From positions 3,410,001 to 3,474,000 of the forward strand of contig NZ_CP049246.1 of NCBI RefSeq assembly GCF_011046555.1: DNA of 64,000 bases. Reading direction: 5' to 3'. Each line of letters starts with the position of its first letter. Position 1 is the first letter of the stretch. This DNA comes from Sphingobacterium lactis. Its GTDB lineage: Bacteria; Bacteroidota; Bacteroidia; Sphingobacteriales; Sphingobacteriaceae. Positions 1 to 7,827 of this stretch are shown here, piece after piece. The position numbers and the translations under genes were made by a program. A model generated the notes under the pieces. That model was not told the DNA's origin, made no database searches, and saw only the letters and a list, made by a program, of their open reading frames with translations.

Positions 1-876
1 GAACGGTGTCCCGCTGTAGGTTTTGGCTATCGTTCGGGCAAACGTCTCCTTGCGTGTGCCAGCTCGGCTATTGCCCCGGTATTCCAGGAATACATCCGTT
101 TCTTTCACTTTCGACAGCACGGCAGCTAGCGCCGCACATACCCCGACATCACCCCCAGCATTGTAGCGGAGGTCAAGGATCAATTCAGTGGCTCCAGCCT
201 GTTTGAATGCCATGAACGCCTGTTGCAGATGCTGCCGATATCGGCCATCAAAGGAATTGTAGAACAGATAGGCCGTCGGTTTCGATTCACCCTCAAATAT
301 CTTGTACACGTATACCGAATTTTCGGACATGGTCATCGCAGGGATTATGACCGTACCCAGGTCTTCGATGTCAAGCGTGATGCTCCGCTGGGCGACCGAT
401 GTACGGATGAGTGCCTGCACATTGCTTTCGTTCGGTATGGTGCCGTTTATCTTGGTGATGGTCTGCCCACGCTGCAACCCGCTGCCCGCTGCAACGGAGT
501 TGGGAACAACCAGTGCGACCGTCGCCTGTGCACCGGAATCTGAACGCTCGTAGAGGATCAGCTCAAAGCCAAACTGCTGTACCGGCGAAGGATAATAACT
601 CGTGGGAATCGAAGGATTGTAAATCCTCGAAAACCGGTCCTGCGGATTTTTGAGCGTGGCAAAAAATTCCAACGGCGGTTTGGAAAGGTCGGGATTTTTG
701 GGAAGGCCGCTGTTCCAATAGTAATAGACCTGCATGCTGTCCAGTAGCCAATCATTGATATATTCATCCGAACCCGCCGGATAATCAGGCTCCGGTCCGT
801 CCTTTTTACAGGCAGAAAAGAGCAGAAGAGTTAGCCAAACGGTGTATTTTAGGTGAAATCTACAACCGAAGTCCAT
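1..876 (-). CDS. S41 family peptidase lipoprotein, C-terminally truncated by the window edge
   Basis: Open from ATG at 876 to the window edge, 292 codons with no stop; an in-frame TGA lies a few codons upstream of this ATG, which fixes the start. The N-terminus is a lipoprotein signal with lipobox LFSAC (Cys23), so the product is probably membrane anchored outside the cytoplasm. A PDZ-like segment follows at about residues 100-150 (QFGFEL, then GLQRGQTITKING). The S41 core begins near residue 230 with the motif LDLRYNAGGD, which resembles the DLRxNxGG signature of C-terminal processing proteases. The catalytic serine region lies beyond the window edge and cannot be checked. Family knowledge: S41 enzymes cut exported or misfolded proteins near the C-terminus. 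The specific substrate is unknown. Confidence 0.85.
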   Translation of the reverse strand, partial: MDFGCRFHLKYTVWLTLLLFSACKKDGPEPDYPAGSDEYINDWLLDSMQVYYYWNSGLPKNPDLSKPPLEFFATLKNPQDRFSRIYNPSIPTSYYPSPVQQFGFELILYERSDSGAQATVALVVPNSVAAGSGLQRGQTITKINGTIPNESNVQALIRTSVAQRSITLDIEDLGTVIIPAMTMSENSVYVYKIFEGESKPTAYLFYNSFDGRYRQHLQQAFMAFKQAGATELILDLRYNAGGDVGVCAALAAVLSKVKETDVFLEYRGNSRAGTRKETFARTIAKTYSGTPF

Positions 877-1080
877 GGATGTAAAATAATTTCATACACA
901 AAGCTAATGATGTAAGGTAAACTGAATGTTAAATTTATTTTTCCTCTGGATTTCGCTTTGGATTTTTTTTGGCGTGGGTTTCGTGGAAATGAAATGGGTA
1001 TTGTTTCTGTAGAGATACAGAATTAAGCTGTTTTCGGGACCGGTTTGAATAATGAAGGTATGCTTGTTAGCAGATTTCAT
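877..1080. other. Intergenic, no gene seen
   Basis: Upstream region of the S41 lipoprotein. I see no convincing reading frame or RNA gene. The longer gap continues to 1585 and holds the tandem repeat and hairpin listed separately; 1382-1585 is AT-rich and otherwise featureless. Confidence 0.5.
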
Positions 1081-1262
1081 GGTTGGTTTTATCTGGTGCT
1101 AAAATAGTTACACCCCGCTGGGGTTGCATGGGTTGGTTTTACCTGACGCTAAAATAGTTAAACCCCGTTGCGGTTGCAGGGGCTGGTTTTATCTGGCGCT
1201 AAAATAGTTACACCCCGCTGGGGTTGCATGGGTTGGTTTTCCTGATGGTAAGATAGTTTCAC
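1081..1262. repeat. 50-bp tandem repeat, about 3.6 copies
   Basis: Three contiguous 50-bp units (1081-1130, 1131-1180, 1181-1230) and a decayed partial unit to about 1262. Each unit starts with GGTTGGTTTT or a one-base variant, contains AAAATAGTTA, and carries the small palindrome CCCCGCTGGGG (altered to CCCCGTTGCGG in unit 2). The units abut directly without spacers. No frame stays open through the array, so it is non-coding. Confidence 0.85.
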
Positions 1263-1349
1263 TAAAACTTCTGAACATGATCCATGATTCCCACCCTTCC
1301 TGGCCACCATAGGTCTAAGTACTAAATACTAACTACTAAATACAAAAAA

Positions 1350-1374
1350 GCAACTCTTTTGGAGTTGCTTTTTT
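1350..1374. terminator. Bidirectional intrinsic terminator hairpin (GCAACTC stem)
   Basis: GCAACTC, a short loop and GAGTTGC (stem 1350-1356 with 1362-1368), with an A-run on the left and a T-run on the right, so it could act on either strand. The same hairpin recurs three times beside the tRNA-Lys at 3278, 3417 and 3553. No gene ends immediately next to this copy, which suggests it is a relic or duplicated piece. Confidence 0.6.
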
Positions 1375-1585
1375 CTGTAGTACCATTAGTTCAAAACAAG
1401 CGTCGTTTACTTGAAAATTTCCTGAGCCCTTTAATTATACTTTCATTTTTGATGGAGATCAGTCACTATCGGAAGTTGTTAATTTTGTGTTAAACTCAAA
1501 TATGTTAAAGCAAAATAGTTGCGACTATGGTGAAAAGGTTGGTATATTCGAGTTAATAAACCGTATAAAAATAGTTAACTCATAA

Positions 1586-2905
1586 ATGAAATCATTATTA
1601 ATTCTTGCATTATCATACATTTTAGGTTGTTCTACAGTTTTTTCACAAAAAATTGAACTACAAAAAATAGATAGTTTTGTTAATTATATTGAACAAAACA
1701 ATAGAGGCATTGGTAGCATTTCAATTTTTAATGATGGAAGAGAAATTTATAACAGAAGTTTTGGACAATCAAAACTATTAGATATTCAATATAACGCTGA
1801 TACAAAATATCAAATAGGTTCAATAACTAAACTTGTTACTGCAACGTTAATATTCAAGCTTATTGAAGATGGGAAGCTAAGATTAGACGATCCCATATCA
1901 AAATTTTATCCTAATATCCCAAATTCTAATGATATTAAAATTAAAAATCTGATGAATCATTCTAGCGGATTGGGTGACTTTTTAGAAAAAAAGGATAATA
2001 CGAGTTGGCTAACTGAAAAAGTAAGTCAGGATGAAATTTTTGATGAAATAGTCAGTCAGGGTGTTTTATTTCAACCTAATGAAAAAACTGAATATTCAAA
2101 TACTGGATATTTTCTTTTAGCACGAATCGTAGAAAAACTATATGATGATGATTATGCTACAATAGTAGCAGAAAAGATTGCCAATCCATTAAATCTTAAA
2201 AATTTTGCTTCTTTAACACCTTCAACATCAAACATATTTCCTTCTTATGAGTATACTGACAAATGGGAAAAAGTAAAAGATCTGGAGTTTTCAAATGTTA
2301 TCGGAATTGGTGATATTGTTTCTACGGCAAAAGATTTAAATACATTTCTTTACAATTTAAGTCATTATAAGATTTTGCAAAAGGAAAGTATTGAAAAAAT
2401 GAAGCCAAATTTGGAGAGGGATGAAGAATTTGGAATGGGGCTGATGGCCATTCCTTTTTATGAACATGTATCATTTGGACACGTAGGTGATACTTACGGC
2501 ACGCATTCCATAGTGTCTTATAATGAAAACGATCATTTGGGGTTTAGCTTTGCTTATAATGGAGAACGCGTCCCTCATAACGATATCTTAATTGGAATCT
2601 TGAGTATCATTTACGGCAAAAATTACAAATATCCAGATTTTAATACCATTATCACAGAATCTGAAGAATTAGATAAATTTGTTGGGACTTATTCAAGTCC
2701 AGACTTGCCCTTAAAATTCATTATAAGAAAAGAGGGTAATGAATTATTTGGTCAAGCTACAGGGCAATCGTCATTTCCCTTGGAGTGTTACGATGAAAAT
2801 AAATTTAAGAATGACCAAGCGGAATTGAAGCTTATATTCAAACCAATGGAAAATAAAATGATATTAAATCAGGATGGAGAGAAAATAGAGATGAAGAGAG
2901 AATAA
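1586..2905 (+). CDS. Serine hydrolase, beta-lactamase / S12 family
   Basis: The 439-aa product has a signal sequence (MKSLLILALSYILGC), with Cys15 a possible lipidation site. The beta-lactamase-fold catalytic motifs are visible: SITK at residues 79-82 (SxxK), YSN at 170-172 (YxN), and a late HVGDTYG near residue 300 corresponding to the third motif. A C-terminal segment from about residue 355 resembles the trailing beta-rich domain seen in many S12 esterases. Family members include D-amino peptidases, esterases and penicillin-binding-like enzymes; the substrate cannot be read from sequence, and a true resistance beta-lactamase is not implied. Codon use is strikingly AT-rich compared with prmC or the Sus genes, and the gene sits alone between copies of a tRNA-associated hairpin, which suggests acquisition by transfer. 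Confidence 0.88.
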   Translation: MKSLLILALSYILGCSTVFSQKIELQKIDSFVNYIEQNNRGIGSISIFNDGREIYNRSFGQSKLLDIQYNADTKYQIGSITKLVTATLIFKLIEDGKLRLDDPISKFYPNIPNSNDIKIKNLMNHSSGLGDFLEKKDNTSWLTEKVSQDEIFDEIVSQGVLFQPNEKTEYSNTGYFLLARIVEKLYDDDYATIVAEKIANPLNLKNFASLTPSTSNIFPSYEYTDKWEKVKDLEFSNVIGIGDIVSTAKDLNTFLYNLSHYKILQKESIEKMKPNLERDEEFGMGLMAIPFYEHVSFGHVGDTYGTHSIVSYNENDHLGFSFAYNGERVPHNDILIGILSIIYGKNYKYPDFNTIITESEELDKFVGTYSSPDLPLKFIIRKEGNELFGQATGQSSFPLECYDENKFKNDQAELKLIFKPMENKMILNQDGEKIEMKRE

Positions 2906-3230
2906 ATGAATTGGATCGTTTTAAAAACTATATTAAAAGTTAGGATATTTTGCCCAACCCTTTTCTAGGTCGTTAATAATTCTATTGCTTTAATTTTTTA
3001 TACTATTAATTGCTACCATTTATTAGACTATAGTCGCTTCACATAGGTCCGACGAAATACCATTTTGAATGATTTAGATGCATCCGTCCTTCGCTCTTAA
3101 GTCTGTTGAATTCTTGAATTTATGATAGAGATCTTTAGGATTTATATGGTTTATGGACCATATACTGTGCAATGTATGTTTCAACCTTTGGAACAGATTA
3201 AAAATTCAATTTGATCTTTCCTACATAAAT
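2906..3230. other. AT-rich intergenic spacer
   Basis: No supported gene. The base composition continues the AT-rich character of the upstream hydrolase gene. A small hairpin (ATATGGT at 3144-3150 with ACCATAT at 3157-3163) is present but has no T-run. The AT-rich character ends where the 139-bp repeat begins at 3231. Confidence 0.5.
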
Positions 3231-3596
3231 CGAACCCTTCCCGACCCTGCTGTTCGACCCTAAAGGACACAAAAAAAGCAACTCTTGTGGAGTTGCTTTA
3301 TTCTGTGATCCCGCTGGGATTGGATCAGCCCCGCGAGTCCCGCACGCTATCCCTGAGCCTTCTCCGAATCGAACCCTTCCCGACCCTGCTGTTCGACCCT
3401 AAAGGGCACAAAAAAAGCAACTCTTTTGGAGTTGCTTATTTCTGTGATCCCGCTGGGATTGGCTCAGCCCCGCGAGTCCCGCACGCTATCCCTGAGCCTT
3501 CTCCGAATCGAACCCCCGACCCTGCTGTTCGACCCTAAAGGGCACAAAAAAAGCAACTCTTTTGGAGTTGCTTTTCTCTGTGATCCCGCTGGGATT
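3231..3596. repeat. 139-bp tandem repeat containing tRNA 3'-end fragments and terminators
   Basis: Units start at 3231, 3370 and 3509 (period 139 bp), each beginning CGAACCC. Every unit carries GACCCTGCTGTTCGACCC, then the GCAACTC/GAGTTGC hairpin, then TGATCCCGCTGGGATT, which is the 3' end of the adjacent tRNA-Lys read on the plus strand. In the first two units this tRNA end is followed by unrelated sequence; in the third it continues into the complete tRNA. The piece CCGAATCGAACCC also looks like the 5' half of a T-arm of another tRNA. The array therefore reads as stacked tRNA debris. Confidence 0.85.
3545..3571 (-). terminator. Intrinsic terminator downstream of tRNA-Lys
   Basis: On the minus strand, just after the tRNA, GCAACTC-CAAAA-GAGTTGC is followed by TTTTTTT (3545-3552). 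This is a clean terminator for the tRNA transcript. Near-identical hairpins at 3417-3435 and 3278-3296 belong to the upstream tandem repeat units. Confidence 0.8.
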
Positions 3597-3653
3597 CGAA
3601 CCCAGGACCCATACATTAAAAGTGTATTGCTCTACCAGCTGAGCTACGGAATC
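3581..3653 (-). tRNA. tRNA-Lys (anticodon TTT)
   Basis: The 73-nt gene folds as a full cloverleaf on the minus strand. The acceptor 5' strand GATTCCG pairs with CGGGATC, with discriminator A. The D-arm is GCTCAGCTGGTAGAGC, the anticodon stem ATACA/TGTAT encloses loop CTTTTAA (anticodon TTT), and the T-arm is CTGGGTTCGAATCCCAG. CCA is not encoded. Its 3' end is duplicated in the tandem repeat downstream. Confidence 0.95.
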
Positions 3654-3876
3654 GTTGTTCTTGTTTTCACTCGAACCCTTCGTTGTTTGAAGTGATGCAA
3701 AGGTAGAAAAAACACCGATACACACCAAATATTTTCTACTTAAATATCCCTATAACCAAATAACCCCCTGTTTTTCAGTTTAAAAAAATTCACTTAAAAA
3801 CCCCGACGAGGTTATAAACAAGGCGTATTTTTGGCTGGATAGGAACTTTTACTCCTATTACCAATTTATACCCGTC

Positions 3877-4734
3877 TTAAAACTTTGCTTTGATCATCCG
3901 CGGCACAGCATTGATGTCGTTCAGGATCTGAACATCGGCAAAACCTTTCTTGAGCAAAAGGTCTTTGGTTTCCTCAGCCAGGTACTGATTGATCTCAAAA
4001 TAGAGGACACCATCCTTTTCGAGATGCTGCTCTGCAAAGGAGGCAATATAATCGTAAAATAAAAGCGGTGCGGCATCTTCCACAAACAGGGCGGTGTGTG
4101 GCTCAAATTGCAGGACATTGCGGTGCATCGCCCCTTTTTCCTCCTGTGTGATGTATGGTGGATTACTTACGATGATGTCAAACCGCTGCTGATCGTCAAA
4201 GGTCAGCTCCCATTCCAGGATATCCAAACACTTAAAATCTATGTTCACCTGATGCTGGCGTGCATTTTCCTGCGCGACGTGAATCGCTGCAGCTGAAATA
4301 TCCACGGCTTCCACCCGTGCATCCTGAAGGTGCTTGGCCAGACTGATCGCTATACATCCTGATCCGGTCCCGATATCGATTAGGCGTAATCCAGATTTAT
4401 CCTGGGTATCTTTAATGATCAAATCCACCAATTCCTCTGTTTCCGGTCTGGGGATCAATGTATCTTCCGTTACGAAAAATTCCATCCCATAGAACGGCGC
4501 CTTGCCGAGGATATGTTGAATGGGTTTCCCCGATATAAGTTGCTCTAGGATAAGGTTGAACTGCTGCAGCTCCTCCCCTGTCAACGCCTCCTGCATCCGC
4601 AACGTGAGCTGCATCCGCTTCAGGTTCAGGATATGTTCGCAGGTAATATGGAACAGGTTCGTGATTTCTTCCCGATCGTAAATCGGAGAAAGCGAAGTTT
4701 CAAACTGCTGTCGTATGGAAAGAAGATTGCTCAT
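3877..4734 (-). CDS. prmC: Peptide chain release factor N5-glutamine methyltransferase PrmC (HemK)
   Basis: The enzyme methylates the glutamine of the GGQ motif in release factors RF1/RF2, using S-adenosylmethionine, in the cytoplasm. The 285-aa product from ATG 4734 has the family layout: an N-terminal helical substrate-binding domain, IPRPETE at 94-100, SAM motif I DIGTGSG at 120-126, and catalytic NPPY at 191-194. An ATG at 4770 would add 12 residues (MPKRSC...), but the shorter start fits family length and lies just after a -7-like element (4739-4746), so the message may be nearly leaderless. It is monocistronic and divergent from the DUF6624 gene. Confidence 0.93.
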   Translation of the reverse strand: MSNLLSIRQQFETSLSPIYDREEITNLFHITCEHILNLKRMQLTLRMQEALTGEELQQFNLILEQLISGKPIQHILGKAPFYGMEFFVTEDTLIPRPETEELVDLIIKDTQDKSGLRLIDIGTGSGCIAISLAKHLQDARVEAVDISAAAIHVAQENARQHQVNIDFKCLDILEWELTFDDQQRFDIIVSNPPYITQEEKGAMHRNVLQFEPHTALFVEDAAPLLFYDYIASFAEQHLEKDGVLYFEINQYLAEETKDLLLKKGFADVQILNDINAVPRMIKAKF

Positions 4735-4738
4735 GAGC

Positions 4739-4746
4739 CAAAGGTA
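4739..4746 (-). promoter_or_regulatory. Putative Bacteroidota -7 element of prmC
   Basis: On the minus strand TACCTTTG matches TAnnTTTG. It ends five bases upstream of the preferred ATG at 4734, which would place the transcription start at or next to the start codon. There is no clear -33 element, so this is a motif match only. Confidence 0.35.
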
Positions 4747-4859
4747 ATCATTACAGCTTCTTTTTGGCACCAGATTTATTTAACAAATTTTATGGTTCAT
4801 TCCCTTCACATTCCCTGCGATTAATATGTACCTTTAACCATTATCAAGCACTATAAACC

Positions 4860-5531
4860 ATGAAAATCACACTTTTACTCGTTGTTTTAGCCCTCTTTTG
4901 CGGAACCAGCTCTGCTCAAGTCACTTCCTATACCTTTGACCCCAACAATTTAAATAAAAGATTGGTTGCCCAACTGGATTCGATTTATAAGGAAGACCAG
5001 GACACGCGCATGCAGATCGTTCAGGCGCAGCAAGCGGGCGTTTCTCGGGACTCGTTATTGGCCATGGTGGAAGTTGCAAAAAAGAAGGACCTATCGAATA
5101 TTGATTTTATGGTAAAATTCATCGATAAACACGGGTGGTTGGGTCCGGAAGTGGTGGGTATTCAAGGTGTGCAGAGTATGTTTCTGGTTATTCAACATGC
5201 GGATCTTTCCATCCAAAAGAAATATTATCCACTCATTCTGAAAGCGGAACAGGAAGGGAAAATGCTCTCCAGCAATGTCGCCATTCTGGAAGATCGCATG
5301 GCTATTCGTGAGGGCAGACCACAGCAATATGGCAGTCAATTCAGAACGGATGAAGCTAGTGGAAAAAACATCCTCTATCCCGTTGAGGACGTTGATCAGC
5401 TGGATGACTTCCGGAAATCCCGAGGTTTGCCCCCTATGAAGGACTACCTACCAAATTGGACAATCGCAGATTACCGTGCCGATTTAGCAAAATCAGAGGC
5501 CTTTTTAAAATCAATCAGTTCGAGGAAATAA
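4860..5531 (+). CDS. Secreted protein, DUF6624 family
   Basis: The 223-aa product has a cleavable signal peptide (MKITLLLVVLALFCGTSSAQ), so it is periplasmic or secreted. The body carries blocks I recognise from DUF6624 proteins of Bacteroidota: HGWLGPEVVG, then FLVIQHAD with KKYYPLI following, then LEDRMAIREGRPQQYGSQ. The conserved histidines and aspartates in these blocks suggest an enzymatic or metal-binding site, but I know of no established function. It stands alone, divergent from prmC, with a 245-bp AT-rich gap before the next gene and no obvious operon partners. Confidence 0.75.
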   Translation: MKITLLLVVLALFCGTSSAQVTSYTFDPNNLNKRLVAQLDSIYKEDQDTRMQIVQAQQAGVSRDSLLAMVEVAKKKDLSNIDFMVKFIDKHGWLGPEVVGIQGVQSMFLVIQHADLSIQKKYYPLILKAEQEGKMLSSNVAILEDRMAIREGRPQQYGSQFRTDEASGKNILYPVEDVDQLDDFRKSRGLPPMKDYLPNWTIADYRADLAKSEAFLKSISSRK

Positions 5532-5776
5532 TAGCATATTCTAGAAGAAAAAAATATTACATTCCGTCAGTTCAGAAGGAAAATTTACCTGAGAATCGTT
5601 ACATAAATATTTATTGTCATTCATGCTATTTTACCGTAATTGCATTAATATTTCAATCATCTACAAAAGTTTTTCTGAGAAAACACTACTTTTTTTTCAT
5701 TTTTAGGCAAATTCCCACGTAAACCCATGAAAATATTTCTATTTTTAAAGCAATATTAAGCCCAACTATTATTAAA

Positions 5777-6370
5777 ATGCCGTCAGACTTGTCCATGTTG
5801 AATACTCAAATTTTGGGTTTGATCAATGGGGATGTACGTGCTTTTGAGCAAGTGTACAAGCACTTCTCAAAACCATTGCTTCGCCATATCCATTCGATCA
5901 CCAAAGATGAGGAGCAATCATTTGATATCCTTCAGATGACATTCATCAAAATTTGGCACAACAGACAGGAAATTGACCAAGAAAAATCATTTCAAGCTTT
6001 TCTATACCAGATTGCGAATAACCTTTCGATCGATTATCTGCGAAAGGTAGCGAAGGATTTGAAGAAGCAAGAGGAACTATGGAACAATAGTATTATCCAC
6101 AGCCTATCCGTGGAAGAGGAATATATTATTAAAGAGAAAAAGAAAATCATTGAAGCAGTAATCGACCAATTACCGCAGCAACAACAGCGCGTTTTTCGCC
6201 TGATAAAAATGGAAGGGCACAGCTATGCCGAAGCAGCGGAAATCCTGCAGCTATCCCCTGCCACAGTTTCCAACCATTTAACTGCCGCCGTGAAGTCGGT
6301 TCGCGAAATTCTTACGAACAACAGCAACCAACTGTTTTTTATCCTATTCATTATCAATGGTTTAATTTAG
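5777..6370 (+). CDS. RNA polymerase ECF-type sigma-70 factor
   Basis: The 197-aa product matches ECF sigma factors: region 2 at about residues 25-95 (SFDILQMTFIKIWHNR, then FLYQIANNLSIDYLRK) and region 4 at about 135-185 (QLPQQQQRVFRLIKMEG, then YAEAAEILQLSPATVSNHL helix-turn-helix). The hydrophobic tail LFFILFIINGLI is common in Bacteroidota FecI-like sigmas. It heads a locus with a FecR anti-sigma gene 78 bp downstream and a SusC/SusD pair, the standard FecI/FecR/transducer arrangement. It presumably turns on the downstream uptake genes when the SusC transducer senses substrate. Confidence 0.92.
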   Translation: MPSDLSMLNTQILGLINGDVRAFEQVYKHFSKPLLRHIHSITKDEEQSFDILQMTFIKIWHNRQEIDQEKSFQAFLYQIANNLSIDYLRKVAKDLKKQEELWNNSIIHSLSVEEEYIIKEKKKIIEAVIDQLPQQQQRVFRLIKMEGHSYAEAAEILQLSPATVSNHLTAAVKSVREILTNNSNQLFFILFIINGLI

Positions 6371-6448
6371 TTTTTGATTTTTTTTCATTTTAGACTAGTG
6401 TGTTTTATATCTGGCTAACGTAATAGAAGAAATAACCAAAACTAGATT

Positions 6449-7684
6449 ATGTCACAGAAAGCTGTATTTACAGAGTTATTGCACAAGTATGTTCAGAATA
6501 CCATCAGCAAGAATGAATTCCAAGAATTCTTTTTGCTCATGAACCAGCTTTCAGCGAAAGACCTTGATGAGGCTTTTCAGCAAATTCAAGGCACTACCCC
6601 TACTAACGCACAAGATCTAACGCCATCCTTTCCTTCCGGAGCGGACCATGAAGCGAAACTTAACCAGATATGGAATCGCCTGGAACAGGAGGCAATTGCC
6701 AATAATGGCACCCCTATTATACCGCTAAAAAGAGAAAATCGTTTTTTTAATTATGGGAAGTGGGCAGCGATAGCAGCCGTGTTCATTTTGGTATTCGGTA
6801 TAGGTTTTCATTTCTATAACCGCGAAACAGCGCAACCTGAAGCATTGGCCCAGGAGGAAATCCTTCCTGCGCAAGATGAATCGGTCATCACGCTTCCGAA
6901 TGGCAAGGAAATTATCATCAAGGACCATATCGATGGCGTGCTATTTGCCGACGAGAATTTCAAGGTGGTCAAGAATGCCAACGATGAACTGAAAATTGAA
7001 GCCGTAAAGGCCAATGAATCGATTTCTGAAGTGTTACAATACAGTACTGTTCAGACCTCAACAGGTGGATTCAGCTCCTTCGTACTTCCTGATGGCTCCA
7101 AGGTATTCCTGAGCAGCCGCTCCTCCCTGAAGTTCCCAACAAAATTTGCGGCTACCGCAAGAGAGGTGAATTTAACAGGCGAAGGCTACTTTGAGGTGGA
7201 GAAAAATCCTAAGGCTCCTTTTCGGGTAGTGACGGAGAATCAGGTTGTTGAAGTTTTGGGGACCCACTTCAATGTTCGGGTGTATCCGGATGAAAAAGAG
7301 CAGTTGACCACCCTGGTGGAAGGGAAAGTGAAAGTGAGTGACAAGCGTTCAACTGATCCGAATGAATTCGTGATCCTGAACCCAGGAGAGCAGGCCACCT
7401 TTAGCAACAACAACTTGAACAAACGCTCCGTAGAAACGGATGTGGTTACGGGATGGAAAACCAACAGGTTCATTTACCGCAATAGCCACCTTTATACGGT
7501 CCTGAAGGATATCGAGCGCTGGTACGGTGTATCCTTCACCTTCAGCACAACTGAACTTCCGCAACAATACATTTTCGGAAATGTTTCCCGCGATGTGCCT
7601 TTAGACCAATTGTTGAAAGTTATTTCCTCCAATACAGGCTTGAAATTTACAACGAAGGAAAGGAGGATTTATGTGAATCCTTAA
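6449..7684 (+). CDS. FecR family anti-sigma factor (DUF4974 C-terminus)
   Basis: The 411-aa product spans the inner membrane. It has a cytoplasmic N-terminal segment (1-100), one transmembrane helix at about 105-123 (WAAIAAVFILVFGIGF), a periplasmic FecR domain from about 195 to 300 (LPDGSKVFLSSRSSLKFP, GEGYFEVEKNPKAPFRV, VLGTHFNVRVYP), and a C-terminal DUF4974 segment (TVLKDIERWYGVSFTF). In this family the protein holds the ECF sigma factor and relays a signal from the N-terminal domain of the outer-membrane transducer. The partners here are the sigma factor at 5777 and the SusC protein at 7828. Confidence 0.92.
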   Translation: MSQKAVFTELLHKYVQNTISKNEFQEFFLLMNQLSAKDLDEAFQQIQGTTPTNAQDLTPSFPSGADHEAKLNQIWNRLEQEAIANNGTPIIPLKRENRFFNYGKWAAIAAVFILVFGIGFHFYNRETAQPEALAQEEILPAQDESVITLPNGKEIIIKDHIDGVLFADENFKVVKNANDELKIEAVKANESISEVLQYSTVQTSTGGFSSFVLPDGSKVFLSSRSSLKFPTKFAATAREVNLTGEGYFEVEKNPKAPFRVVTENQVVEVLGTHFNVRVYPDEKEQLTTLVEGKVKVSDKRSTDPNEFVILNPGEQATFSNNNLNKRSVETDVVTGWKTNRFIYRNSHLYTVLKDIERWYGVSFTFSTTELPQQYIFGNVSRDVPLDQLLKVISSNTGLKFTTKERRIYVNP

Positions 7685-7827
7685 TCCACCTTCAAATTAT
7701 GAACAATACCTTGTCTATACCATTTGGATATAGATAACCAAAATAACCAGAACTACTAACTTTTAAGGCTTAACCATTCGGATCCAACCAAACCGGATTT
7801 TGAGCATTTGAACCAAATTTTTAAATT

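Noticed and set aside
1081..1262. CRISPR-like array
   Set aside because: Units are directly adjacent with no variable spacers and no cas genes nearby, so it is a simple tandem repeat.
1586..2905. Antibiotic-resistance beta-lactamase
   Set aside because: Only generic S12 motifs (SITK, YSN) are visible; many esterases and peptidases share them, so resistance cannot be claimed.
3287..3695. Plus-strand frames starting MELLYSVIPLGLDQ... and MELLISVIPLGLAQ...
   Set aside because: They are translations of the 139-bp tandem repeat and the tRNA complement; the repeated protein segments mirror the DNA repeat and have no signal of coding.
3486..3728. Minus-strand frame with NDSVAQLVEQYTFNVWVLGSNPSG
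   Set aside because: This is the well-known spurious translation across a tRNA gene; the tRNA-Lys itself explains the frame.
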